Origin: Gammaproteobacteria bacterium | GTDB taxonomy: Bacteria > Pseudomonadota > Alphaproteobacteria > UBA828 | Reading direction: 5' to 3' | Assembly (NCBI GenBank): GCA_002714015.1 | Contig: PAWF01000043.1 | Coordinates: 9,880 to 16,563, forward strand | DNA length: 6,684 bases | Part shown: in pieces, positions 1-6,026 of the stretch | How positions within the stretch are numbered: position 1 is the first letter of the stretch | Layout: every line of letters begins with the position of its first letter | Translations under genes and position numbers: made by a program | The notes under the pieces: model-generated | What the model was told of the DNA's origin: nothing | The model's database searches: none | Seen by the model: the letters and a program-made list of their open reading frames with translations, nothing else

Positions 1-332
1 CCTTGTCCAAAGCCTTGATATGCTATTGTTGAGTCAGTGAATCTATCAGTTATTACCCAATCACCTCTCTCCAATGCAGGTTTTATTATGTCTTTAATGT
101 GAACCCTTCTTGAAACAAAATGGAGCATAGCTTCAGACATTGGATCCCATCGCTCTACTGGTCCAGATACTAAAAGTTCCCGAATGAGCTCAGCACTTGG
201 AGAGCCTCCAGGCTCTCTAGTTTCTACGACTTTAATTCCTAAATTAATAAGAGATTGCTTTAGGAGTTTAACTTGTGTTGTCTTCCCAACACCTTCACCT
301 CCTTCAAAACTTATAAAATTTCCGTTGGGCAC
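1..332 (-). CDS. tmk: Thymidylate kinase, N-terminal part (cut by window edge)
   Basis: Thymidylate kinase phosphorylates dTMP to dTDP with ATP in the cytoplasm, an essential step in dTTP supply. The translated 110 residues begin PNGNFISFEGGEGVGKTTQ, with a P-loop GGEGVGKT at residues 11-18, the dTMP-binding TREPGGS at 38-44, and the DRFTDSTIAYQG segment at 96-107 (the DR motif near the dTMP site). These are the family's signature motifs in the right order; the LID region and C-terminus lie outside the window. No ATG is available: I chose the GTG at 332, but the TTG immediately before it (335-333) is in frame and sits 7 nt from the AGGAG at 343-347 rather than 10, so it could be the real start. 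The gene follows dacA by 16 bases and very likely shares its transcript. In alphaproteobacteria holB commonly follows; that cannot be seen here. Confidence 0.95.
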   Translation of the reverse strand, partial: MPNGNFISFEGGEGVGKTTQVKLLKQSLINLGIKVVETREPGGSPSAELIRELLVSGPVERWDPMSEAMLHFVSRRVHIKDIIKPALERGDWVITDRFTDSTIAYQGFGQ

Positions 333-342
333 CAAATAAAAA

Positions 343-350
343 CTCCTTTT
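343..350 (-). promoter_or_regulatory. Shine-Dalgarno of tmk, directly after the dacA stop
   Basis: Read on the minus strand the bases are AAAAGGAG. They begin one base after, or abut, the TAA stop of dacA (351-349). The core AGGAG (343-347) lies 7 nt from TTG 335 and 10 nt from GTG 332, so it decides that tmk starts at one of these two non-ATG codons. The closeness to the dacA stop suggests terminating ribosomes may re-initiate on tmk (inference). Confidence 0.7.
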
Positions 351-1569
351 AACGATTTTCACCCCAAAGCAACTGATTAAATGCTTTTCCTATTCTTCCA
401 AAGCCAGAAAGACTATCCACTTCATGACCCGCGACTAAAGGTTTTTCAATTACCTCCCTGCCAGGTATATTAACTTGAAGTTTGGCCACTATTTGTCCTG
501 CCTGAATAGGTGCTGGAATAGGACCAGGAGCGCTTACTACAACTTTTAAACCTTTGCGTGCATCACGGGACAAAGTAAGGGTTAGGTCAGATTCAATAAC
601 AAGTGATACTGCTTGCTTTTTACCAAGCCACACATCTACTTTATCTACAACCTCCCCTGCTTTGAATAACTTATAATTTTTGAATTGACTAAAGCCGTAA
701 TCTAATAGCCGGGCAGTTTCTTTCGCACGAATTCTGCTACTTTTAATACCATTTGCTACTAATATAAGGCGTCGCTCTGCTCGGATAGCTGAAGCTGTAA
801 GTCCGTAGCCTGATTCTTCTGTATAACCTGTTTTTAAACCATCTGCACCAGGGTAAGCTCTAAGTAACGGGTTTCTATTTAATTGGTTAATATTATTATA
901 TTTATAACCTCGCTCACTGAACTTTGGATAAAATTGAGGAAAGTCATGAATAACCCTGTGTGCAAGTATAGCAAGGTCCCTTGCAGTTGTTTTATGTTCG
1001 TCATGAGGCCATCCAGTTGAATTTACAAAATGGCTAGACTTGAGACCAATAAGCTTTGCTTTACTATTCATAATATCGGCAAATGCCTCTTCAGAACCTG
1101 CTACCCCCTCTGCAAGTACAATACAAGCGTCATTGCCTGATTGAATAATTATACCGCTTAATAGGTCACTAACTAATACACGACTACCCACCTCCAGAAA
1201 CATTCTTGAGCCGCCCATTCGCCAAGCTTTTTCACTAACTAAAAATTTATCATCTAAAGATAGCTTACCTTGCTCAATAGTTTCAAAAACCACATAAAGT
1301 GTCATTAATTTGCTCATTGAAGCAGGACTCATTGGTAGTTCTTCGTTTTTTGCAAATAGTACTGTTCCTGTTTCATCATCAACTAATATTGCTTGTTTAG
1401 CTGAAGTATCAAAAGCTGTAACACTCGAGCTAAAAACATAGGTAGCTGAGCAAAAAACCAGTCCTAAAAAAGAAAAAGTTAAAAATTTCCTTAATGAAAG
1501 GGCAAAATTGATAGATTTAACCAATCGAAGAACTCCAATTAATGAGATAATATTTTTAGTAGTTTCCAT
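349..1569 (-). CDS. dacA: D-alanyl-D-alanine carboxypeptidase, PBP5 type (peptidase S11)
   Basis: A penicillin-binding protein that removes the terminal D-Ala from peptidoglycan pentapeptides in the periplasm, limiting cross-linking. All three active-site motifs are present: SMSK at residues 84-87 (nucleophile Ser84), SGN at 144-146 and KTG at 246-248. The catalytic domain spans about 53-290. The PBP5 C-terminal beta domain follows at about 297-385, ending in a possibly amphipathic tail (FGRIGKAFNQLLW) that in this family peripherally anchors the protein to the membrane. The signal peptide is the hydrophobic stretch 30-50, with a likely cut near SSVTA/FD. The length, 406 aa, is normal. The ATG at 1569 has only a weak AGG 11 nt upstream and gives an unusually long n-region. 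A TTG at codon 16 (1524-1522), 8 nt from a GGAG, would give a conventional signal peptide. The gene lies between rlpA and tmk. It could be called dacC or dacF; substrate preference is not visible. Confidence 0.94.
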   Translation of the reverse strand: METTKNIISLIGVLRLVKSINFALSLRKFLTFSFLGLVFCSATYVFSSSVTAFDTSAKQAILVDDETGTVLFAKNEELPMSPASMSKLMTLYVVFETIEQGKLSLDDKFLVSEKAWRMGGSRMFLEVGSRVLVSDLLSGIIIQSGNDACIVLAEGVAGSEEAFADIMNSKAKLIGLKSSHFVNSTGWPHDEHKTTARDLAILAHRVIHDFPQFYPKFSERGYKYNNINQLNRNPLLRAYPGADGLKTGYTEESGYGLTASAIRAERRLILVANGIKSSRIRAKETARLLDYGFSQFKNYKLFKAGEVVDKVDVWLGKKQAVSLVIESDLTLTLSRDARKGLKVVVSAPGPIPAPIQAGQIVAKLQVNIPGREVIEKPLVAGHEVDSLSGFGRIGKAFNQLLWGENR

Positions 1570-1634
1570 TACTTAAAATACCTAAGAAAATAACAGCTAC
1601 TATATGTAGAAAAAGATTTGTCAAAACTAAGGCA

Positions 1635-2615
1635 CTATTTGACAATTATTAAACTTGATAAAGAAAAACCTCCATTGCTTAATTCTATAAGAGCTTTTTC
1701 AATTTCAATGGCGGAAGTAAGTGGACCAACTCGCACTCTATATATATCTTTACCATTTTTAATTAAGTGCGTTATGTGAGTAGAATACGAAGTTGATATT
1801 TTATTTTTAAAACGTATAGCATTTTCCTTCCTTGTAAATGCACCCAACTGGATGTATGTCTGCTCTCTATCAGAGATGTCAGGCTCATAAACCTCTTTAC
1901 TATTTGTTGCAGATTGGGGGAGAGCATCTAACTCTATAGGTTCTAATATAATATTATCTAAATTTTCCGTGACTAGCTCAACTTCACTAATCTTATTACT
2001 ATAAGTGTTATTATTAACTGGTGTTGATAAATTGTTACTAGTTTTAGCTAAGCCATAAGCTGAGTCTTTTGATGCAATAGATTTTAAAGAGGCCAATTCT
2101 ATAAATTCAACACTTACTTGAGCTGTACCCTTGCGATAAACTCCAAGAAGTTGAGCAGACCGACGAGAAAGATCAATAATTCTGCCGTTAACAAACGGAC
2201 CTCGATCATTAACTCTAACTAACAGTGTCCTTCCATTTTCAATATTTGTTACACGAGCTATACTAGGTAGTGCCAGTGTTTTATGCGCAGCAGTAACAGT
2301 ATTCATATCAAAAATTTCACCATTTGCTGTTTGGCGACCATGAAACTGCTCTCCATACCATGAGGCTATTCCAGTTTTGTTATAATTTGGATCATGATAT
2401 GGATAATACCAGACTCCAGAAATTTTATATGGCTTGCCAACTTTATATCCTGCAGGAACTGGTTGTCCTTGGTCGTAAGGTTTTGTATCTGTATCTGTTT
2501 CTCTACTAAGCTGCTTAGTAGTGTGAACAAGTAACTCAACTTCAGCACACGAAGTAACAAAGAAAAAACAAATTCCAAGGACTGAAAGTCGTATACACGT
2601 TTTCCAATAAAACAT
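1635..2615 (-). CDS. rlpA: RlpA septal lipoprotein (DPBB plus SPOR), lytic transglycosylase-like
   Basis: RlpA proteins are lipoproteins; characterised ones cleave glycan strands already stripped of stem peptides, and localise to the septum through SPOR. Here a signal peptide ends in lipobox VTSC with lipidated Cys23; Ala24 at +2 favours the outer membrane. A variable linker follows. The double-psi beta-barrel lies at about 81-172, beginning GIASWYG (82-88). The residues matching the catalytic set of Pseudomonas RlpA are Glu100 and Asp103 in NGEIFD and His111 in TAAH, and VNDRGPF is at 135-141. A disordered Ser/Asn/Glu-rich linker covers about 173-248. A SPOR domain occupies about 252-326 (YIQLGAFTRKENA, then YRVRVGPL), which binds denuded glycans. 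Because the catalytic residues are intact, I infer an active enzyme. The stop is TAG. The gene starts 36 bases after the mltB stop and ends 65 bases before dacA. AGAGAGG lies 13 nt from this ATG, which is long; an out-of-frame ATG sits closer, at 2625. Confidence 0.93.
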   Translation of the reverse strand: MFYWKTCIRLSVLGICFFFVTSCAEVELLVHTTKQLSRETDTDTKPYDQGQPVPAGYKVGKPYKISGVWYYPYHDPNYNKTGIASWYGEQFHGRQTANGEIFDMNTVTAAHKTLALPSIARVTNIENGRTLLVRVNDRGPFVNGRIIDLSRRSAQLLGVYRKGTAQVSVEFIELASLKSIASKDSAYGLAKTSNNLSTPVNNNTYSNKISEVELVTENLDNIILEPIELDALPQSATNSKEVYEPDISDREQTYIQLGAFTRKENAIRFKNKISTSYSTHITHLIKNGKDIYRVRVGPLTSAIEIEKALIELSNGGFSLSSLIIVK

Positions 2616-2651
2616 ATTTGTGCATAAACCTCTCTAATAACACTAAATTAA

Positions 2652-3629
2652 TTAGCGTATTGAATCAGCTAACTTTCCAACAGCTCCACCAAAGTAATGA
2701 GAACGATTCCAGCGTAAAATAGTCCTGTAGTTTTCATATACTAGAAATATACTTTCTGACTCATTTCCTGGGCGAATTAGTGATCCAGACATATCTACTA
2801 TTGGTAGATCAGTCCCATTTAAACGACGAACCCCAAGTTTATGCCACTCAGCAAGTGGCTTAACTACCTCTAGAGAAAACAATGCAGGTTCTATAGAACC
2901 TATAAGGGTAACCTGTCTCCCCCATGTTTGCCCTCTGATCCAGCCTGAGCCTTTTAGGTAATTAGCTGCTGAAGCAAAGACATCTGCTTTTGTATTCCAA
3001 ATATCTCTCCGACTATCACCATCAAAATCTACAGCATAATTCATAAAACTAGATGGCATAAATTGACTCTGACCCATTGCGCCAGCCCAACTTCCCAGCA
3101 TTTCGTCATTACCAATATGACCCTCATCAAGAATTTTTAGCGCTGTTAGTAGTTCTTTTTTAAAATATGCACTTCTTCTGCCATCATAAGCGAGTGTCGC
3201 TAAGGCGCTAATTACTGAAAACCCACCGGTATAACTGCCAAAATTAGTTTCAATACCCCAAAGCGCTACAATAAACCTTGGTGGAACCCCATATTTAATT
3301 GCAACCTTATCTAGCATTTGTCTATTTTCTGATAGTTTTTTGCGTCCCTCTTTAATACGAGACTTTGTCACAACTCTATCAATGTATTCCTCAAATGTTA
3401 TGGTCGACTCTGGCTGAGCTCGATCTAACTCAATTACTCTTGCTATTGGCTGAATTTCACTAAGCGCTGAGTTAAGGGTGTTAATACTTATACCCTGCTG
3501 AATTGCTTCTGTTTTTATGTTACTTAGCCATTCAGTAAAACTTATTTTATCTGAAGTCATCGCCGGAAAAGCAAAGCCAACAGTGATAAGAAAAACTAAT
3601 AACTGTAATAGTGTTTTAAAATATTGCAT
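2652..3629 (-). CDS. mltB: Lytic murein transglycosylase, MltB family (GH103)
   Basis: A periplasmic enzyme that cleaves the MurNAc-GlcNAc bond of peptidoglycan, leaving 1,6-anhydro-MurNAc ends. Residue numbers here count from the ATG at 3635, two codons upstream of the start I chose. The catalytic Glu129 lies in the family motif WGIETNFGSYTG (126-137). The active-site segment GSWAGAMGQSQFMPSSF is at 181-197, and DFDGDSRRDIWN at 203-214 is the conserved acidic loop. The protein ends near YFGGAVGKLADSIR, so the C-terminal peptidoglycan-binding domain of some relatives is absent. The signal peptide (about 1-27) has no lipobox Cys, so the enzyme is probably soluble, unlike E. coli MltB. I chose the ATG at 3629 because TAGGA at 3637-3641 lies 7 nt from it; the ATG at 3635 is in frame but only 1 nt away. 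It is probably the first gene of the mltB-rlpA-dacA-tmk unit. Confidence 0.93.
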   Translation of the reverse strand: MQYFKTLLQLLVFLITVGFAFPAMTSDKISFTEWLSNIKTEAIQQGISINTLNSALSEIQPIARVIELDRAQPESTITFEEYIDRVVTKSRIKEGRKKLSENRQMLDKVAIKYGVPPRFIVALWGIETNFGSYTGGFSVISALATLAYDGRRSAYFKKELLTALKILDEGHIGNDEMLGSWAGAMGQSQFMPSSFMNYAVDFDGDSRRDIWNTKADVFASAANYLKGSGWIRGQTWGRQVTLIGSIEPALFSLEVVKPLAEWHKLGVRRLNGTDLPIVDMSGSLIRPGNESESIFLVYENYRTILRWNRSHYFGGAVGKLADSIR

Positions 3630-3636
3630 TGCCATT

Positions 3637-3641
3637 TCCTA
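3637..3641 (-). promoter_or_regulatory. Shine-Dalgarno deciding the mltB start
   Basis: The minus-strand bases TAGGA are followed by AATGGCA and then ATG at 3629. The 7-nt spacing to 3629 is ideal, while the upstream in-frame ATG at 3635 is only 1 nt away. The protein therefore most likely begins MQYFKTL. Confidence 0.6.
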
Positions 3642-3661
3642 AAGAAGCCCTGCGAATCGGA

Positions 3662-3671
3662 GTGTATACAC
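3662..3671. repeat. Perfect 10-base palindrome upstream of mltB
   Basis: GTGTATACAC is a perfect palindrome, 33 bases upstream of the chosen mltB start, in the only sizeable gap ahead of the wall-enzyme cluster. It lies just downstream of a weak promoter-like pair on the minus strand (CTGACC, 16 nt, TATTGT), so it could be an operator near the transcription start. A single 10-base palindrome can occur by chance, so function is speculative. Confidence 0.3.
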
Positions 3672-3734
3672 AATATAAGCTTTTGCCATAGGGTCAGCAC
3701 TAGCTGCAACCATTAGCCATCAAAAGAACACAAA

Positions 3735-3759
3735 TATTTATTTATTTTTTATTTATTTA
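3735..3759. repeat. TTTA-rich low-complexity run over the dehydrogenase stop
   Basis: The plus strand holds repeated ATTT/TTTA units broken by a T-run, covering the last three codons and TAA stop of the hydroxyacid dehydrogenase gene and the bases after it. There is no GC-rich stem ahead of it, so it is not a convincing intrinsic terminator. Read in the gene's own direction it is A-rich, not a U-tract. Confidence 0.45.
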
Positions 3760-4717
3760 GAACTTGGGGGTTAACCAGAAATTTCTTGTCTAAGACACCT
3801 TTAACACCAGCTAGAGCATTCTCAGCAGCACGTAAAGCTGACCTTATACTACATTCTTGAGTTAATCCGCCAACATGGGGTGTTAAAATACTTCTTGGAG
3901 AATTCAATATTGGATTATTATTATATGGTGGTTCTGGGTCAAACACATCACACGCAACTGAAAAAAGTTTTCCAGACACCAAGGCTTCTCCTACAGATGA
4001 TGTATCAACTATAGGCCCCCTCGCAGTATTAACTAAAACATATCCGTTCTTCATTTTATCAACAAAATTTTTATTTATCATTAGTTCTGTCTCAGTATTT
4101 AAAGGTACGTGAATTGTTACGATATCCATGTTATGCAAAATATCAGCGTATTTGGGTACAGGAATACAACCAGCGTCTTTGATCAGATCTTGAGAAATAT
4201 AAGGGTCACAAACAAAAACTTTAGTTTCAAAGCTTTGGATTCTTTTAGCAACTTTTTTACCAATCCGCCCAAACCCAAGAACTAAGACATTCTTTCCTGC
4301 AAGATCAAAGGCATCAGCATTTTCTCGTATCTTCCAATTACCCTCTCTTACTGCCATATTATGTCTTGGACCTTGCTTAGCAGAAGAAAGAATTAAATAG
4401 ATTGTAAGTTCCGCAACTGTGACAGAATTTACATCACCGATAGTCGCAACTGGAATACTAAACATATTAGCTGATTCCATATCAATATTATCGTAACCAA
4501 CTCCATGCCTGGAAATAACATTAAGCCGTTTTGACGCTTCTATACACTCCCTATCAAAGGGCAAATACCTTAAAATTATAGCCTCTGCATCTAATAAATT
4601 AGCCAATAATTTTGAACGATCATCCGCATCTACAAATATTATTTCAAGTCCTTCTTGCTCACTTAAAAAGTCCAAGGCTTTTGAATGAATAGTGTCGTGG
4701 ATGATGATTTTTGGCAA
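3749..4717 (-). CDS. D-isomer 2-hydroxyacid dehydrogenase (phosphoglycerate dehydrogenase-like, no ACT domain)
   Basis: A cytoplasmic NAD(P)-dependent dehydrogenase converting 2-hydroxyacids and 2-oxoacids; by similarity of motifs the nearest named role is 3-phosphoglycerate dehydrogenase, first step of serine synthesis. The N-terminal catalytic half includes HGVGYDNID (71-79). The nucleotide-binding fold starts at LVLGFGRIGKKVAKR (145-159, GxGxxG at 148-153), with Asp171 about 18 residues later, which favours NAD over NADP. The catalytic triad matches Arg233 (NTARGPIVD), Glu262 (DVFDPEPP) and His281 (TPHVGG). The 322 aa length ends right after the catalytic domain, so the ACT or intervening regulatory domains of longer SerA proteins are missing. 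The substrate could instead be glycerate/hydroxypyruvate or another 2-hydroxyacid. The start is TTG at 4717, 10 nt from a perfect AGGAGG; no ATG occurs before residue 80. It is divergent from the tRNA gene and separated from mltB by more than 110 bases. Confidence 0.9.
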   Translation of the reverse strand: MPKIIIHDTIHSKALDFLSEQEGLEIIFVDADDRSKLLANLLDAEAIILRYLPFDRECIEASKRLNVISRHGVGYDNIDMESANMFSIPVATIGDVNSVTVAELTIYLILSSAKQGPRHNMAVREGNWKIRENADAFDLAGKNVLVLGFGRIGKKVAKRIQSFETKVFVCDPYISQDLIKDAGCIPVPKYADILHNMDIVTIHVPLNTETELMINKNFVDKMKNGYVLVNTARGPIVDTSSVGEALVSGKLFSVACDVFDPEPPYNNNPILNSPRSILTPHVGGLTQECSIRSALRAAENALAGVKGVLDKKFLVNPQVLNK

Positions 4718-4727
4718 TTTAGCTTGG

Positions 4728-4733
4728 CCTCCT
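4728..4733 (-). promoter_or_regulatory. Strong Shine-Dalgarno supporting a TTG start
   Basis: Minus-strand AGGAGG lies 10 nt before TTG 4717. A TGA stop occurs in the same frame just upstream (codon at about 4738-4736) and no ATG or GTG intervenes, so TTG is the only reasonable start for the hydroxyacid dehydrogenase. Confidence 0.75.
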
Positions 4734-4746
4734 ATTCAAATACCGG

Positions 4747-4764
4747 ATAAATTTATTAATTTAT
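4747..4764. repeat. AT-only inverted repeat before the dehydrogenase start
   Basis: ATAAATT, a 4-base TATT spacer, then AATTTAT form a perfect 7-base inverted repeat 30-47 bases upstream of the TTG start. This is where an operator or 5' leader hairpin for the hydroxyacid dehydrogenase would sit. It lies in extremely AT-rich DNA where such repeats arise by chance, so a regulatory role is only a possibility. Confidence 0.3.
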
Positions 4765-4862
4765 AGCTTTAAATATATCGAAAATATTTTTCAACACTAT
4801 AAAATACAGTTAATCAGTTACAGATAAAAATTAAATCAAAAATTATAAAACTTGAAAACCTC

Positions 4863-4871
4863 TGCTATGCT
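4863..4871 (+). promoter_or_regulatory. Possible extended -10 promoter of tRNA-Ser
   Basis: TGCTATGCT reads as an extended -10 (TG, one base, TATGCT) 24 bases before the mature tRNA 5' end, leaving a short leader as expected for a tRNA transcript. A -35-like TTATAA lies at 4843-4848 with 17-base spacing, but it matches the consensus poorly. TTGAAA at 4852-4857 is too close to be its -35 and would instead pair with the poor -10 TAATTG at 4875-4880. Confidence 0.35.
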
Positions 4872-4894
4872 GAGTAATTGATACTATATTTTGC

Positions 4895-4982
4895 GGATGG
4901 GTACCCAAGTGGTTGAAGGGACCGGTCTTGAAAACCGGCAGGGGGCAACTCCTCGTGGGTTCGAATCCCACCCCATCCGCCA
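4895..4982 (+). tRNA. tRNA-Ser (anticodon UGA)
   Basis: The 88 bases fold into a complete class II tRNA. The acceptor stem is GGATGGG (4895-4901) with CCCATCC (4972-4978), then discriminator G4979 and an encoded CCA (4980-4982). The D-arm is CCC/GGG around AAGTGGTTGAA. The anticodon stem is CCGGT/ACCGG with loop CTTGAAA, giving anticodon TGA at 4929-4931. A long variable arm (AGGGGGCAACTCCT) is typical of tRNA-Ser. The T-arm is GTGGG TTCGAAT CCCAC. Discriminator G is the expected identity element for seryl-tRNA synthetase. It decodes UCA and, by wobble, other UCN codons. It is divergent from the hydroxyacid dehydrogenase gene, and no obvious terminator follows. Confidence 0.98.
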
Positions 4983-5117
4983 ACCTCCTGACCTTAAATC
5001 ACGTATGAGTTGTATAACTTAATATATTAGAAAGTCATATAAGACCGACCTAAATGCAGATACTTAAGCTAACATAGTATTATTATGAGATTCTATTACT
5101 GTCGATAGGGAGCCTGT
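4983..5117 (+). other. Gap between tRNA-Ser and the membrane protein gene
   Basis: This 135-base AT-rich gap has no ORF of note and no GC-rich hairpin followed by T-residues, so the tRNA's 3' end is not marked by a recognisable terminator. A -10-like TATTAT occurs at 5078-5083 but has no good -35 partner. The end carries AGGGAG (5107-5112), a good Shine-Dalgarno 5 nt before ATG 5118. Confidence 0.5.
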
Positions 5118-5765
5118 ATGAATTTTTGGCAACTCTTGTTGATACTAGCCCTTATATTTCTTTTTTATCTGGTCTGGCGCGTTATGGGCACGAATATACC
5201 AGACCGAAAAATACGATTTTTTAAATTATTGGTGGGTTTAGACATCCTGCTAAGCGTAATACTATTTGTTGTTAGTTTTATACATGACCCATTTGAAAAT
5301 ATTACGCTTACCTCTGGGGATGAAGACCTTTTAGTAGGAGCTGGAATTGTGACATTACCAGTTTGGATTGCTAATCTCTGCGCATCAGTAGGCTTGTTAA
5401 TGCTTAAGAATTGGGCGAGATATTTATATTTAGCAACTGCTATTTTTATACTTGGGTTAAACTGGTCTATTATTGCAACTTTTGACTTGCTGGAAATACA
5501 AGACGTTCCTCTAACTGTCTTAGTTCTAGCTATTATATTTATCTCATTTTTTGGAAAGGTCCCGTTTGGACTAACGAATGTTGGGGCCTCGAGGCGAGAA
5601 AATAGCCATAATTTAAATAAAGATTCTCTTAATTCGGATTTTACGGAAGATGTTAAATCAAAAAAAGAAATGGAGTTAAGAAAAGTAGAAGAAATGTTTA
5701 CGGACGGCAGCATTACGGAAGACGAAAGAAATAAATTAAGGGCAAAAATACTTGGAATTGATTAA
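5118..5765 (+). CDS. Uncharacterised five-helix membrane protein with SHOCT-like C-terminal tail
   Basis: I do not recognise a named family for the 215-aa protein. Five hydrophobic stretches likely span the inner membrane: about 4-23, 34-55, 71-96, 102-122 and 129-149. Between helices 2 and 3 is a short acidic loop (HDPFENITLTSGDED). After helix 5 comes a polar, Asn/Ser-rich linker (about 155-180), then a charged helical tail, KEMELRKVEEMFTDGSIT followed by EDERNKLRAKILG. This has the pattern of SHOCT domains: a short helix, a D/N-G turn (SDGxIT-like), and E-x-E/R-x-K-x-L. SHOCT tails are thought to mediate oligomerisation or partner binding. ATG 5118 is well supported by AGGGAG 5 nt upstream. 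It is alone on the plus strand between tRNA-Ser and a converging thioesterase gene, so context gives no function. The membrane part resembles generic small multi-pass proteins; a sensor or transporter cannot be claimed. Confidence 0.82.
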   Translation: MNFWQLLLILALIFLFYLVWRVMGTNIPDRKIRFFKLLVGLDILLSVILFVVSFIHDPFENITLTSGDEDLLVGAGIVTLPVWIANLCASVGLLMLKNWARYLYLATAIFILGLNWSIIATFDLLEIQDVPLTVLVLAIIFISFFGKVPFGLTNVGASRRENSHNLNKDSLNSDFTEDVKSKKEMELRKVEEMFTDGSITEDERNKLRAKILGID

Positions 5766-5931
5766 CTCATGAGGATTTACAATAATCAGATATTAGAGCC
5801 AGATTACTTTTTTCATAACGAATTATATATTAAAAATGTAGATTAAATAATTATTCTAGTATCAACATAAGATGGAACTGTAGGTTTGCGGGGTTTGCAT
5901 TAATTTTAGAACAGGCGTGAGTGCAACTTTA

Positions 5932-5967
5932 AATATTAATATAGTTTAAGTAATATTAATAAACTAT
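5932..5967. repeat. Direct repeat AATATTAATA with inverted repeat ATAGTTTA/TAAACTAT
   Basis: AATATTAATA occurs at 5932-5941 and again at 5952-5961. Overlapping this, ATAGTTTA (5941-5948) and TAAACTAT (5960-5967) form a perfect 8-base inverted repeat around an 11-base loop. The stem is almost all A/T, so as a transcript terminator it would be weak; it could be a protein-binding site or chance structure in AT-rich DNA. Confidence 0.4.
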
Positions 5968-6008
5968 TGATATGTTTACAAATATACTTAGTGCAAGTCC
6001 AATTTATC

Positions 6009-6026
6009 TTTAATTTTTTAATTAAA
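6009..6026. terminator. Possible weak AT-only hairpin downstream of the thioesterase gene
   Basis: TTTAATT, a 4-base T loop, and AATTAAA make a perfect 7-base stem 30-47 bases beyond the thioesterase stop. It could serve as a weak bidirectional 3' end for the converging genes. The stem contains no G/C pair, so confidence is low. Confidence 0.2.

Noticed and set aside
2324..2578. Open frames on the plus strand (2324-2509) and in another minus frame (2366-2578) inside rlpA
   Set aside because: They overlap a clearly conserved rlpA reading frame, have no domain pattern, and are explained by AT-rich antisense or shifted reading.
3636..3748. Intrinsic terminator after the hydroxyacid dehydrogenase gene
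   Set aside because: In the gene's direction the stop is followed by A-rich sequence with no GC-rich stem and no T-run, so readthrough toward mltB cannot be excluded but no terminator can be claimed.
4893..4980. tRNA read with a shifted acceptor stem GCGGATG/CATCCGC
   Set aside because: This register would leave discriminator C and no CCA. Shifting by two bases gives GGATGGG/CCCATCC, discriminator G and an encoded CCA, matching tRNA-Ser.
4895..5117. Integration site at the tRNA-Ser 3' end
   Set aside because: No integrase gene and no second copy of the tRNA 3' end were seen in the window, and the flanking genes look native in base composition.
5165..5713. 182-codon minus-strand frame opposite the SHOCT-tail membrane protein
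   Set aside because: Its translation shows no motif or helix pattern, and it lacks a good ribosome site. The plus-strand frame has a good Shine-Dalgarno, five clean hydrophobic helices and a charged tail.
5870..5900. Tiny minus-strand ORF of about 12 codons beginning MQTPQTYSS
   Set aside because: It is too short, its coding appearance comes from the GGTTTGC tandem repeat, and it has no clear ribosome site.
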